Shown: positions 1 to 10,356, numbered from the stretch's first letter. The stretch: DNA of 64,000 nucleotides from Microcoleus sp. bin48.metabat.b7b8b9.023 (GCF_013299185.1 NZ_JAAFKG010000014.1:57244-121243), one strand, 5' to 3'. Program-made: numbers and translations. The notes: generated from the letters alone by a model not told the origin.

Positions 1-45
1 GGGGGTTGCGCTAATGGCGATAAGTTTGCTATATTAATTTTCACT

Positions 46-118
46 GCTGGTGTAACTCAGTTGGTAGAGTAGCTGATTTGTAATCAGCCTGTCGCAAGTT
101 CGAGTCTTGTCACCAGCT
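46..118 (+). tRNA. tRNA-Thr (anticodon TGT)
   Basis: Acceptor stem GCTGGTG/CACCAGC, T-arm GTTCGAGTC, anticodon loop TTTGTAA in stem GCTGA/TCAGC; 73 nt. Confidence 0.93.
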
Positions 119-129
119 TATTGAATGAA

Positions 130-165
130 AAATAAGGCTAGATAAAAATTCTAGCCTTATTTTTT
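130..165 (+). terminator. Rho-independent-type hairpin after tRNA-Thr
   Basis: Inverted repeat AAATAAGGCTAGA...TCTAGCCTTATTT followed by a T run. Confidence 0.7.
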
Positions 166-389
166 TGCCCGCAATCGTCTCAAGGCGCTTGTCACCCGCC
201 TCAGCAATTTTGATTGTTAACGCAATCTTTTTTCCAAAAATAGAAATATCTATGGTTGTATTGAAGGTTGTATTGAATCGGGCGATCGCAAATTTGAGCG
301 TTTGATTCTAAAGTTTAATTAAATGTTGACCACTAAACTTAGCAATTCATTATAAACTAATTGTGCGATCGGTCTACAGGAGCAGTCAA

Positions 390-806
390 ATGTCCCCTTG
401 GGTAAAAGATCCACATTCAGGAGGAGTTAAAATCCCACCGGCAGTTCAAGAACGGGTGAAGCAGCGTATTCTAAATTATGCTGCTGCTAACTACGCTGGT
501 AAATACACTCGCCTAGGCATCCGCTTTCGCAGTCAGTTTTGTTACATTGATGCCTATACAGAACCTGATGTCCCCCTAGATTTTCCGGCGAAAGATTTGC
601 GCGTATCTCGTGAGGAATATTTAGAACGAAGGCGAAATACCCCAATGCAACTCTGTCGGCTGCGTTATTTTAGTGATGAAGAAGCTTGGAGCCTGGGCTT
701 TTATACATATAGTAATGAAAAATATGAGCTTTGTGTGTTCAACAATGGCAGTTTCTATGGTACGCCTGAAGAAGCGTTTGCCTCCTCTTCCATGTACTTG
801 GAGTAA
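390..806 (+). CDS. conserved hypothetical protein (likely start ATG 390, MSPWVKDPHSGG)
   Basis: ORF 363..806; internal ATG at 390 is a plausible start after AGGAG-like sequence; abuts the next ORF. Confidence 0.6.
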   Translation: MSPWVKDPHSGGVKIPPAVQERVKQRILNYAAANYAGKYTRLGIRFRSQFCYIDAYTEPDVPLDFPAKDLRVSREEYLERRRNTPMQLCRLRYFSDEEAWSLGFYTYSNEKYELCVFNNGSFYGTPEEAFASSSMYLE

Positions 807-812
807 CCCAAA

Positions 813-1973
813 ATGAGCGAATATCAATATTACGAGTTTCAAAGTGTCGATCGACGTTTGACTCAATCGGAACAAGAAGCAATCAGCAAACTCTCTAGTC
901 GCGCGAGAATCAGCTCTAGTAAAGCTATTTTTGTCTATAGCTATGGAGATTTACCGGGCAATGAAAAAGAATTATTAGTCAAATATTTCGATGCTATGTT
1001 TTACATAGCTAATTGGGGAACAACACAACTAATGTTTCGTTTCCCTAAAGGTTTGATTGATGTGGAACAGATGCAGAAATATTGCATTGAAGATATAGTG
1101 GAGGTTTCTGAACTTAATAATTTTGTCATTTTAGAAATTTCTATTAATGAGGAAGGAGGTTTTGATGGATGGATAGAGGGAGAAGGAAGTTTATCCTCTT
1201 TGATAGGTTTGCGTCAGGAAATTTTGCAGGGAGATTATCGTTTACTTTATTTGGCTTGGTTGAAAGCAATTACCTATCTTGAGGGATTAGACGACGAAGA
1301 TGAAGATGATGATGATAATGATGATGATGATGATAATGATGATGAACAACAAGGGCTAGAGCCACCTGTTCCTCCTAATTTTGGCAAGTTATCTCCATCG
1401 TTACAGGCTTTTATCGATATTTTTGAAGTGGATGAGCATCTACTGAAAGCTGCAATAAGTGCGAGTGTTGCTAAACCTTCAATTCCTGAAAGTAGCTTCA
1501 AAGAAGCTATCAAAAAACTCAATCGTTCTGAAGTCGATACTTTTTTACTGCGGTTGCTCAATGGAGAAGCTAATCTCTCTATTGAATTGACTAAGAAATT
1601 ATCAGGAATGATAGAAGTTAAGAAAGAGGAGAATCCTGGTAAACGAACAATTCGTCAGCTTTTAGAAAGTGCAAAAAAGGCAGAAATAGAGGAAGAATAC
1701 ACAAAGAAAGAGCTAGCTAAAGCTGCACGAATCAGAGAATTAGAAGCTTTGGCTAAGCGAGAAACGGCTGCTTGGGAAGATATAGACGCTCTTATTCAAA
1801 AAGGAACTTCTAGCTCTTACGATGAAGTAGTGCCGTTACTTTTAAACCTCCGAGATTTAGCGGCTCATCAAAACCAAACAGTTAAATTTTTAAAACGGCT
1901 TCAACAACTTCACGATCAATATAGCAGTCGCTCTGGATTGAAAAGACGTTTGCTTAAGGCGAATTTATTATAA
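813..1973 (+). CDS. hypothetical protein with Asp/Asn-rich low-complexity linker
   Basis: 386 aa ORF, 6 bp after the previous ORF; DEDEDDDDNDDDDDNDDEQQ tract encoded by GAT repeats. Confidence 0.65.
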   Translation: MSEYQYYEFQSVDRRLTQSEQEAISKLSSRARISSSKAIFVYSYGDLPGNEKELLVKYFDAMFYIANWGTTQLMFRFPKGLIDVEQMQKYCIEDIVEVSELNNFVILEISINEEGGFDGWIEGEGSLSSLIGLRQEILQGDYRLLYLAWLKAITYLEGLDDEDEDDDDNDDDDDNDDEQQGLEPPVPPNFGKLSPSLQAFIDIFEVDEHLLKAAISASVAKPSIPESSFKEAIKKLNRSEVDTFLLRLLNGEANLSIELTKKLSGMIEVKKEENPGKRTIRQLLESAKKAEIEEEYTKKELAKAARIRELEALAKRETAAWEDIDALIQKGTSSSYDEVVPLLLNLRDLAAHQNQTVKFLKRLQQLHDQYSSRSGLKRRLLKANLL

Positions 1974-1983
1974 TCCAAATCAA

Positions 1984-2053
1984 GGTACGTTGTTGGGCTT
2001 TAGCCCTCTTTATTTATATCTTGAAAGAGGGCTAAAGCCCAACAACGTACCTA
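1984..2053. repeat. palindromic repeat AGGTACGTTGTTGGGCTTTAGCCCTC...GAGGGCTAAAGCCCAACAACGTACCT
   Basis: Near-perfect inverted repeat read directly; same core recurs in dispersed elements elsewhere. Confidence 0.85.
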
Positions 2054-2058
2054 TTTTT

Positions 2059-3927
2059 TCAATACGCAGCGCAGGCTTTTTTCAACCAGGTGATTGTGGC
2101 AGTATCGAATACGGGGGCGAGTTTCTCAACTACCGAAGCGTGATAGTTGTTTAACCATTGTAATTGAGTTGTTGACAGCCGATCGACATTTATCAATTTT
2201 TGCTCGAACGGAATATACGTCAGCGGTTCAAATCCGTACCAAGCCGTACCGTTTTTAGACGGCATTTCCCTGACAACATAGAGATTTTCGAGGCGAATTC
2301 CGCCCCAGCCTGGTTCGTAATATCCCGGTTCGATACTGGTTATCATTCCCGGTTCGAGGGGATATTGGACAAATTTGCTGATGCCGTTGGGGCCTTCGTG
2401 ACCGGCTAAAAATGCGCCGACTCCGTGGCCTGTGCCGTGTCCGTAATCTAGCTGTTGTTGCCATAATACCGCACGGGCGATCGCATCTAACTGCGATCCG
2501 GTTGTACCTTTCGGGAATTGCTGCATGGCACAGTTGATGTGTGCGATTAAAACTGTGGTGTAGTGTTCGATTTGCTGCGTTGTCGGTTCCCCGACTATCA
2601 TGGTTCTGGTGTCGTCGGTTGTTCCCGCTAGATACTGTGCGCCTGAGTCTAGCAGCAGCAATTCTCCGGGTTTTAGCGTGATTTCGGGGCTGGGAGTGCC
2701 GTAATGTACGATCGAGCTATTTGCTCCCGCACCTGCGATCGTTCTAAATGTTAAAATATGAAAGTCAGCTTCTTGTTGATAAAAACTTTCGATACTTTCT
2801 TTAACATCAAACTCCGTCAGGACTTTACCATTTTCTAGCTGTTCTGTCAACCACTTTAAAGTTAGAGTTTTAGCTCTACTTGCCTTAAAATTGGCAGATT
2901 GCATCTGCTCGATTTCCACCGGATTTTTCCGAGCTTTCATCCCTTCCACGGGATTCGGATCGAAAACTATTTCAATGTTATTTTTAGCTTTTTGCTGGTC
3001 TAAAATTAACTGGTACGTGCCTGCCGTACTGTGTTTCGAGTCCAATAGCACCCGAACTTGTTTCGGCAAATTAAAACAACGTTCCAAGGTTGATGGATAG
3101 TCGGAGTAGGGAAGTAAAGTTGCAACCCCCGCCAATTCTTGCTCGATTTCCGGTGAAACTCGTTCGAGATTTGTGAACAAAAATGCTGCATCTGCCGTGA
3201 CAATCGCGTAGGATATGAAAATGGGAATGTGGGGAATATCCGAGCCTCGCAGATTGAACAGCCACGCTATTTGATTGAGGTTGGTAATCGGGAGCAAGTC
3301 GATGTTGGTTTTCTGCATCGATTCTCTGACTCGGACTAATTTTTGGGCGGCGGTTTCTCCGGTCAGGGATGCTGGTAAGCTAAATATAGGAGATTCGTCA
3401 ATCGCGGGTAAAGTCTCTGTTGTTTGTCGAACCTTGTCTGCTAAATTCTCCGGTATCGGTACGAGTTCAATTCCCGCTGTTGCAAATTTGTTCACCCAAT
3501 TTTGATATTGCTCTGTGGCGACGGTAAACGGATCGAAACCGAATCTAATTTTAGTTGATTTTTGTGCGGATTCAGTTGCCAGTTTTTCTAAGGTTTCAAT
3601 CAAGCTTAAATTTCCTTCTAAGCCGAGTTTCGATATTTGAATAATTCCCGTATCGACTTGTAACTCTGCTTGTTCGTAATAGCGGGAATCCACAAACAAC
3701 CAAGCGGAATTTTTGCCAACTAACAAATCGCCAGCCGAACCCGTAAAACCGGAAATCCAAGCTCGTCGCTGCTTTGCTGCTGGGACTGATAAATTTAAGT
3801 GTTCGTCAACTGCTGGGATGAAATAGCAATCTAAGTCATAGTTTGCCATCAAAGCACGCAAAGTAGCAATTTTTTCAACGGAGGCATTCTTAAGAATGCG
3901 TTCAGATTTAAAGTTAGTTGCAACCAT
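2059..3927 (-). CDS. M24 family aminopeptidase P (Xaa-Pro aminopeptidase)
   Basis: 622 aa; LLLLDSGAQYLAGTTDDTRT, GHGTGHGVGAFLAGHEGP, SIEPGYYEPGWGGIRLENL motifs. Confidence 0.9.
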   Translation of the reverse strand: MVATNFKSERILKNASVEKIATLRALMANYDLDCYFIPAVDEHLNLSVPAAKQRRAWISGFTGSAGDLLVGKNSAWLFVDSRYYEQAELQVDTGIIQISKLGLEGNLSLIETLEKLATESAQKSTKIRFGFDPFTVATEQYQNWVNKFATAGIELVPIPENLADKVRQTTETLPAIDESPIFSLPASLTGETAAQKLVRVRESMQKTNIDLLPITNLNQIAWLFNLRGSDIPHIPIFISYAIVTADAAFLFTNLERVSPEIEQELAGVATLLPYSDYPSTLERCFNLPKQVRVLLDSKHSTAGTYQLILDQQKAKNNIEIVFDPNPVEGMKARKNPVEIEQMQSANFKASRAKTLTLKWLTEQLENGKVLTEFDVKESIESFYQQEADFHILTFRTIAGAGANSSIVHYGTPSPEITLKPGELLLLDSGAQYLAGTTDDTRTMIVGEPTTQQIEHYTTVLIAHINCAMQQFPKGTTGSQLDAIARAVLWQQQLDYGHGTGHGVGAFLAGHEGPNGISKFVQYPLEPGMITSIEPGYYEPGWGGIRLENLYVVREMPSKNGTAWYGFEPLTYIPFEQKLINVDRLSTTQLQWLNNYHASVVEKLAPVFDTATITWLKKACAAY

Positions 3928-3943
3928 TTTTTGATATCCTATA

Positions 3944-5116
3944 TTACTGATTTAAAATTGTCTTCAAACCTTTGACCAGCCTGCTAATTCCTGCGGTGGC
4001 TGTTGCAGTTTCTAGGGCACCGTAAGCAACGCGCAAATAGCAGTCATTATCCATGCCGAAGGTTGTGCCGGGAAGCACTGCTACATGATGTTCGCGAATT
4101 AATCGCTCTACTAATTCCATTGTATCGAGTTCGGTGTCAACTTTCAAGAAAAAGTAGAAAGCCCCAGCGGCTGGGGAAATTGTACACAGATTTTGGATGG
4201 TATTGAGTTCGTCTAATACGAGTTGGCGCACAGATGCGATCGCCCTTACATAATTATCGCAGTAACCTCTACCAACTTGCAAGGCTCCCAGGGCTGCATA
4301 CTGGGAAATTACCGGCGGACAAATTAAGATGGTATCTTGAATTTTCCTCACCGAAACCAGCAAATGCTGTGGAATTACCATATACCCGATGCGCCAACTC
4401 GCAAAACCGTAGGCTTTGGAAAGGCTAAACAGGGAAATTGTATGTTCGCTGCTATTGGAAAAAGTTGCGGGCGAATAGTGTTTCACGCCGTCATAGGTAA
4501 AATATTCGTAGGCTTCATCGCTGATGTGATAGATATTGTGTTTGCGGCAAATCTCGTTGACTTCCCGGAGAGATTCAGCAGAATAAACCACGCCTGTTGG
4601 GTTGTTGGGTGAAATAGTGACAATTGCTCGCGTTTTGTCGGTGATTGCTTTTTTGATCGCAGCAATATTGAGTTGATAGTTGGCATCGGTTTCTACTATC
4701 ACCGGGCGGCAATTTGCCATGACAGCAGCCATTTCGTGGTTGAAATAATAAGGTGATTGAATGATAACTTCGTCTCCCGCCGAGGTGATGGCGAGAATGG
4801 CGTTGGTAAATCCCATGTTGCTGCCGGCGGTAACGACTATGCAGTTTGTGCTGTTAATTTCTATGCCGTTATCTGTTTTGAGTTTGGCTGCGATGGCATC
4901 TTGTAATTCTGGGATTCCTTCGACGGCTTTGTATTTGTGATTGTCGGGATTTGCGAAGAATTCGGGAATTTTGTTAAATGATTCTTGGGGCGGATTGTAG
5001 TAAACTATGCCTTGTCCTAAGGATATCGTTCCCGGATTTTGCCGGATTAGTTCGCCAACTACTGGAATTATTGGCGATTGTACGGATTGCATTCGAGTTG
5101 GGTGATTTTCGATCAT
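3944..5116 (-). CDS. PLP-dependent class I/II aminotransferase
   Basis: 390 aa; ISPNNPTGVVYS, SDEAYEYF, SLSKAYGFASWRIGY (PLP lysine) motifs. Confidence 0.88.
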   Translation of the reverse strand: MIENHPTRMQSVQSPIIPVVGELIRQNPGTISLGQGIVYYNPPQESFNKIPEFFANPDNHKYKAVEGIPELQDAIAAKLKTDNGIEINSTNCIVVTAGSNMGFTNAILAITSAGDEVIIQSPYYFNHEMAAVMANCRPVIVETDANYQLNIAAIKKAITDKTRAIVTISPNNPTGVVYSAESLREVNEICRKHNIYHISDEAYEYFTYDGVKHYSPATFSNSSEHTISLFSLSKAYGFASWRIGYMVIPQHLLVSVRKIQDTILICPPVISQYAALGALQVGRGYCDNYVRAIASVRQLVLDELNTIQNLCTISPAAGAFYFFLKVDTELDTMELVERLIREHHVAVLPGTTFGMDNDCYLRVAYGALETATATAGISRLVKGLKTILNQ

Positions 5117-5386
5117 ATATTATAGGGAAATACCGTTCAGTTAGAATTGTCATTGCGAGGAACGAAGCAATCTCCGTCTCTATTTTTTATATCGCTTTTA
5201 CTTTTTTGAGGTCTGAACTGTATTGTATCATAGGTGATTTTACAGGCAAATTTATACAGCAGACTTTTTACATAAATCTTTGATTGATGGAGTAATCGCA
5301 GATGTAATACAGATGATTTCGAGATAAGTTGCGATTTTTTCCATAAGTTTAGTAAGGTGCATCGGGTGCAGCGGCTTGTGCAAGAA

Positions 5387-5475
5387 AATATGTTTGTAGG
5401 GGCGAAGCATGACCTCCGTGAATATGAGATTATAACTAATAACTTATATGCGGTCATGCTTCGCCCTCTTCAACA
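5387..5475. repeat. dispersed palindromic element, GGGGCGAAGCATGAC...GCGGTCATGCTTCGCCC family
   Basis: Inverted arms; related copies at 32818-32987. Confidence 0.65.
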
Positions 5476-5666
5476 GTGAGATGTACTCGGTTTTTAGGAT
5501 TAAATTTGTTTGTAGACGGCGGTTGAAACCGCGTCTACACAAGGGAAGTCCGCCTCCGCGGACTGAAGAAAATAACTGAAAAAAACAGCGTAATTTTAAC
5601 TACCCAATCTTCAACCCGCAAAGGCGGGTTTTGCTTGTGTAGACGCGGTTTCAACCGCCCTGTCTT

Positions 5667-8600
5667 CTAAACTCTTTCAACTTCTATTCTAGAACCTTGG
5701 GGGGATTTGAATACTTTAACTTGGGCAGGCAATCTTTCGCCCAATCCTCTAACGTGGGTAATTACTCCAATCAGCCTTTCTCGCTGCCGCAACGATTCTA
5801 AAATTTGAGTGACGCTTTCGAGGGTTTCTGCATCTAAAGTGCCGAATCCTTCATCAAGAAATAAGCTGCCAAGTTGGGCTCCTTGAGATAGTTTTTCTGA
5901 TAAAGCTAAAGCCATTGATAGCGAAGTGGCGAAGGTTTCGCCACCGGAAAGGGTTCGCACTCGTCTAGCTTCGCCGCCATTCCAATTATCTGTTACCCAG
6001 TATTCGCCGTCTTGGTTTTTCAACTTGTACCGATTTTCGGTTAATTCTTGCAAAATCAAGGTGGCGCTGCCGACTAATTCTGCTTCTAAATGTTCTAAGA
6101 TGTAAGATTGAAATTCGTTGGATTTGAGATTCTGCGCTAAGGTGTGGTAGGTTTGCTCTTGTTCTGTGAAATTTGTAATTTGCTGTGACAGTCTTTCGGC
6201 TTGTTCGAGGGTTTGGGCTGCTACTTGAATCCACGCTAAAAGCTCGGCGCGGTTGTTGTTGGCTTGTTTGAAGTTTTCTTGGGCGGCGTGTTTTGCCGAT
6301 CGCACTTGTGCTAAAGTATCTTCATCGGTAGTCCTGCCTGCGATCGCCTCGCCTAAATCCTTCGCCCGCGTCTCCAACTGAATTTTTGACTCGCGCACAG
6401 ACCGAATCGCATTTTCCCACTGCGATTGTTCGCTAACGGGCGCCACCGCTGCTAAAAATGTCTCTTCTGTGAAATCAGCCGCTGTTAATTTTGCTAACCA
6501 ATCCTGGTTTAACTGCTGTTTGCTGGCTTGGGCTCGTGCAAAAACCTCCCCTGCTTGTTGCTCTCTCTCGGCTGCTTGAATAGCAGTATTTTGAGCGGTT
6601 TGATAGGATTTTTCGGCAGTTGTCAGTAGATTTGCCAGCTTTTGCTTGTCTTCTGCTAAGGCTTTTGCTAAATTAGCATAGGGTTGATATTCTGTAATTT
6701 GATAAAGCGCATTCACACAACTTTGCAACTGCTGCTTCCGACGGTCTGATTCGGCGATCGCATCTTGATATTCTTGCTGTTTAGCTGCTTGAGCCGTCAC
6801 CGCAAAATTAAATCTTTGTTCGTAATTGTTATATTCCAAGGATGCGAGTTGGAATTGCTGCTCGGTTTCGCGGTATTGGCGATCGCTATCTGCAAGTATA
6901 ACCAACTCCTGCTGCAACTGCAAGACTTCCCACTCAGGATTTTCCAGAACTTGAGTGATTTGCTGCTGCAACTGAGCAACTCTCTTCTCTGTCAATTCCA
7001 ATGCTAGAGCAATTTCTGACTGTTTTTGCTCGCAAGCTGAAACTGCGCTTTTCGCCTCAGCCACCGCCATTTGAGCAGTTGGCAAAACCTGATTTGCAGC
7101 CGCCACTTTCCGGCGCAAACCAGCAACATCGACAATCTTAGAAATCGGCAAAGCAGGTAGCAAATCGCTCTCAGGATGCACCCCCCCGCACACCGGGCAA
7201 TTATCCCCAGCATTCAGCGACATCCTGACAGCAGCAACACTCTCTAAACGCGCCGCTTCCGCATTAGCAGTTTCCACCGCTTCTAACTCGGCACTGCACT
7301 CTTTTAGCCTGATTTCGGCTGCTGCTAAATTAGTTGCAACCTGCACGTAATTCTGTTCGGCACTTGCTTTTTCGGCGACAGATTTATTCAACTGTTCGCG
7401 CTGAGTTTTTACCTGTTTGGCAATTAGCTGAAGTTCCATCAATAAAGGTGCAACTTCCTGCAATTTTTCAAAACGCTTTCCTCCCGGCGAATAGTTTTCG
7501 AGCATTGCCGCTACTTGAGTAACCCGAAAACCAGCCACCTGAATTTTAGTATTAGCAGCGTGCAGTTCTTTATCTGCTACTTGGAGAAAGCGGAGTTTTT
7601 CCTGTTGATTGTTCTGGGCGAGGGCAACTTCTTTGTCTAATTGAGTGCGCTGTTCTTCATATACTTTCGCAGCAGCTAGAGCATCTTCGCGAGCCTTAAT
7701 TTGTGGTGCTAATACCTCAAATTTGGCTTTGGCAGCTTCAAATTGCTGTTGCTCTGTTGCTTGCTCCGAGCGAGCTTTAGTTAACCGCTCTCGCGCTGAT
7801 AAAGCAGCACTTTCCGCAGTTTCATACTGACTGCGAGCCGATCGCACTAAAGCCCAATCTCCCTGTAAATGGTTGGCAGCTTGCGCTCTTTCTAAGCGCT
7901 GTGCTAAAATTGCTATCTCGGCGGAATTAGCATTTAATTTCGCTAATTCTTGTTGCAACTCTTGCCAGCGAGTGATTTGGGAAAATAGCTGTTCTTCTTC
8001 ATCCACAGCCTTCTGAGCTTCCATAACAGCGCGCTCGAACTGGGGCAACTGCTGCTCTAAAATCCAAAGTTGCGATCGTTTTAGCTCCACCTCATTCGCC
8101 GCCGGAGCGCTCAACTCAGCCAACTGTCTTTCCACCATTTCCCGTTCTTGTTTCAGCAACTTCGCGAGTTCGTTTGCTTCCTTCCGCATCTGCTCAAAAA
8201 TTTCAAAACCCGCTAGCTGCCGCAAAATTTCTCGGCGCTTAGAAGTATCCCCTTTAATAAACTCATCAAACTTGCCTTGAGGCAGAATAATGGCTCTAGT
8301 AAAAGTATCAAAATCCATTCCTAAAATCTGTTCAATCGTATTTTGAACAGCAACAATACTCGTCCCCAAAGTTTCCCAATCGCCATTTTGCCAACTCTCC
8401 AAAATCACCTTGTTCTCGGGAGATTTCGGACGAAAACGCCACCTCCGCGTCACCCGATACTGTGCCAAACCCACAGCAAAACGTAACTGCACCTTTAAAT
8501 TCTCGCTTCCTTGACTTACCAAATCAGCTACTTGTTTGCCACTGCGATTTGTCGTACCAAAAAGTGCGTAAGTCATCGCATCTAGCAGTGAAGATTTACC

Positions 8601-8708
8601 CGCACCAGTAGCGCCAGTAATTGCAAACAAATCGAGTTGAGAAAAATCTAAACGTTGTTCCCGGCGGAAGCTGGTAAATCCTTCGAGCAAAAGTTCTAGT
8701 GGACGCAT
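5667..8708 (-). CDS. sbcC: exonuclease subunit SbcC (SMC-like ATPase); start corrected to MRPLELLLEGF
   Basis: Walker A GATGAGKSSLLDA, zinc hook CPVCGG, signature LSGGETF, Walker B LFLDEGFGTLD; the extra N-terminus of ORF 5667..8750 is repeat-encoded. Confidence 0.92.
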   Translation of the reverse strand: MRPLELLLEGFTSFRREQRLDFSQLDLFAITGATGAGKSSLLDAMTYALFGTTNRSGKQVADLVSQGSENLKVQLRFAVGLAQYRVTRRWRFRPKSPENKVILESWQNGDWETLGTSIVAVQNTIEQILGMDFDTFTRAIILPQGKFDEFIKGDTSKRREILRQLAGFEIFEQMRKEANELAKLLKQEREMVERQLAELSAPAANEVELKRSQLWILEQQLPQFERAVMEAQKAVDEEEQLFSQITRWQELQQELAKLNANSAEIAILAQRLERAQAANHLQGDWALVRSARSQYETAESAALSARERLTKARSEQATEQQQFEAAKAKFEVLAPQIKAREDALAAAKVYEEQRTQLDKEVALAQNNQQEKLRFLQVADKELHAANTKIQVAGFRVTQVAAMLENYSPGGKRFEKLQEVAPLLMELQLIAKQVKTQREQLNKSVAEKASAEQNYVQVATNLAAAEIRLKECSAELEAVETANAEAARLESVAAVRMSLNAGDNCPVCGGVHPESDLLPALPISKIVDVAGLRRKVAAANQVLPTAQMAVAEAKSAVSACEQKQSEIALALELTEKRVAQLQQQITQVLENPEWEVLQLQQELVILADSDRQYRETEQQFQLASLEYNNYEQRFNFAVTAQAAKQQEYQDAIAESDRRKQQLQSCVNALYQITEYQPYANLAKALAEDKQKLANLLTTAEKSYQTAQNTAIQAAEREQQAGEVFARAQASKQQLNQDWLAKLTAADFTEETFLAAVAPVSEQSQWENAIRSVRESKIQLETRAKDLGEAIAGRTTDEDTLAQVRSAKHAAQENFKQANNNRAELLAWIQVAAQTLEQAERLSQQITNFTEQEQTYHTLAQNLKSNEFQSYILEHLEAELVGSATLILQELTENRYKLKNQDGEYWVTDNWNGGEARRVRTLSGGETFATSLSMALALSEKLSQGAQLGSLFLDEGFGTLDAETLESVTQILESLRQRERLIGVITHVRGLGERLPAQVKVFKSPQGSRIEVERV

Positions 8709-8866
8709 ACTGATTTTAGATTTGGGGATTGGGCATGGGGCATCGGGCATCGGGCATTGGGCATTTTGGCAATTATATTGTTCCGAGTGGTATGGGCTTT
8801 TCTTAAGTTTGTTAGGGATAACAGTTGACAGTGAACTCTACCTGGAAGGAAGAGGATTTGATTAAA

Positions 8867-9053
8867 CAGTTGACAGTTGACAGTTGACAGTTGACAGTTG
8901 ACAGTTGACAGTTTGAGAGCAACCTCTACCTAGAAAGAATAGGATTGAAGTAATGAATAGTCTGACTTTAATGTCTCCCTCAAAGGGTAATGAATAGTCC
9001 GATTTTAATTTTTCGCTAAAAGGAGAGGCTTTAAACCAATTATTTTGGTAAAA
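8867..9053. repeat. (CAGTTGA)n heptamer array plus attached dispersed repeat
   Basis: Heptamer array followed by a sequence matching, in reverse orientation, 20514-20652 and 49465-49595. Confidence 0.75.
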
Positions 9054-9074
9054 GTCCACCAATTATCAATTACC

Positions 9075-9168
9075 TATAGCGGTTCTCAAAAAAGTGATGT
9101 ATGCTCTCTTTGCCCGATGCCCGATGCCCGATGCCCATGAGTACCTCAGATTTCTGAGAAAGGCTATA
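9075..9168. mobile_element. MITE family A copy (TATAGCGGTTCTCA...TGAGAAAGGCTATA) with heptamer interior
   Basis: Terminal inverted repeats shared with copies at 11907, 21523, 21887, 25641, 31607, 41266. Confidence 0.6.
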
Positions 9169-9169
9169 T

Positions 9170-10345
9170 TTAACTATTAACTGTTTCCTTAAACTTCTTG
9201 TACAAATTCTCAAATCCCTCCAATACAGCGGGTTGTGGTGTCGTTCCCAAGCGGTTTTGATAGTAATTACAGAACTCTGCTGCCGGATCGAAATTGTTGG
9301 GATCGATATTAGTGCTCTCTGTTGGTTCTAGCAGTGCATCCCGATAGCGCGGTTCAATTAACACTGCTTGAGAACAGATTTGCCGCACGCGATCGGCTAA
9401 TCCGATTTGCGGGCTATCCAATTCGACAATTACCTTCAAAAAACCAGGATGATACTGATGAGCTTCTAAAGTAGCATCAAGATTGTCATTATCACATTGA
9501 AGCACTTTTAATGGTTTGTGGCAAGCCACCGGTCTAAATTCTACCTTTGCCTGACTTCCCGGCTCAACTTCGATCGAGTAAAATCCTTTTTCCTGTTCGG
9601 CTTCTCCAAAATCTAACTGAATCAAAGAACCGGAATAATAAGCGGGAGAATTCTTAGCAATCTGCTGGTGAATGTGGATGTGTCCGAGGGCAACATACTG
9701 AGCTTCTGGCGGCAGAGTTTGCGATGATAGCAGGTATTGTTCTCGCGTGTAGTAAGCGACTTCGGATTTGGCCAAGCGAGCGCCGTCAATGCTCATGTGT
9801 CCCATCAGCATATTCACAGTATTGTCTCGAAAATCTGTGGTTAAATTTTGCAGTAAATCTGCTACAATCTCGCGGTAGTCTTGACGGCGGTTGGCGTCGC
9901 CGGAGTGCCACAGAGAATTGGCATCTAACAGTCTTTGTTCCGAAGCAAAGGGCATCGCTCCTACGCACAGTTTACCGCTTTTTGTATTCAGAGTAATCGT
10001 GCCGCCGTCTGCCGATCGCCTGGGTTTACCCAAAGCGCGAACGCCGGCAAGGGATAGCAGTTGGGCGATGCTGTCGATGCGGGATGCTGAATCGTGATTG
10101 CCGGCGATCGCAATTGCGGGAATTTCGGCTGCTTGGAGTCCGCAGAAAAATTGATAGGCAATGCGTTCAGCGTAGGCTGGAGGGTTGGGAACGTCGAAAA
10201 TGTCACCGGCGACCAACACGGCATCGACATCGAGCTCCTTGGCTTGTTTCAAAATCTGTTCCAGGGCGATCGCAATTTCAGAAGTGCGATCGATCCCTCG
10301 AAAACGTCGTCCCAAATGCCAGTCAGCAGTATGAATTATTCGCAT
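9170..10345 (-). CDS. sbcD: exonuclease subunit SbcD
   Basis: 391 aa metallophosphatase: IHTADWHLGRRF, GDIFD, AGNHDSASR, GHIHIHQ. Confidence 0.93.
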   Translation of the reverse strand: MRIIHTADWHLGRRFRGIDRTSEIAIALEQILKQAKELDVDAVLVAGDIFDVPNPPAYAERIAYQFFCGLQAAEIPAIAIAGNHDSASRIDSIAQLLSLAGVRALGKPRRSADGGTITLNTKSGKLCVGAMPFASEQRLLDANSLWHSGDANRRQDYREIVADLLQNLTTDFRDNTVNMLMGHMSIDGARLAKSEVAYYTREQYLLSSQTLPPEAQYVALGHIHIHQQIAKNSPAYYSGSLIQLDFGEAEQEKGFYSIEVEPGSQAKVEFRPVACHKPLKVLQCDNDNLDATLEAHQYHPGFLKVIVELDSPQIGLADRVRQICSQAVLIEPRYRDALLEPTESTNIDPNNFDPAAEFCNYYQNRLGTTPQPAVLEGFENLYKKFKETVNS

Positions 10346-10356
10346 AGTAAGTTCGG

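Noticed and set aside
1274-1561. Ser-rich minus-strand ORF (95 aa)
   Set aside because: Antisense artefact of the GAT-repeat tract in 813..1973
5137-5457. 106-aa minus-strand ORF
   Set aside because: Lies across intergenic repeat sequence, no protein-like pattern
8862-9062. 66-aa ORF ending in QTVNCQLSTVNCQLSTV
   Set aside because: Translation of the heptamer array and dispersed repeat
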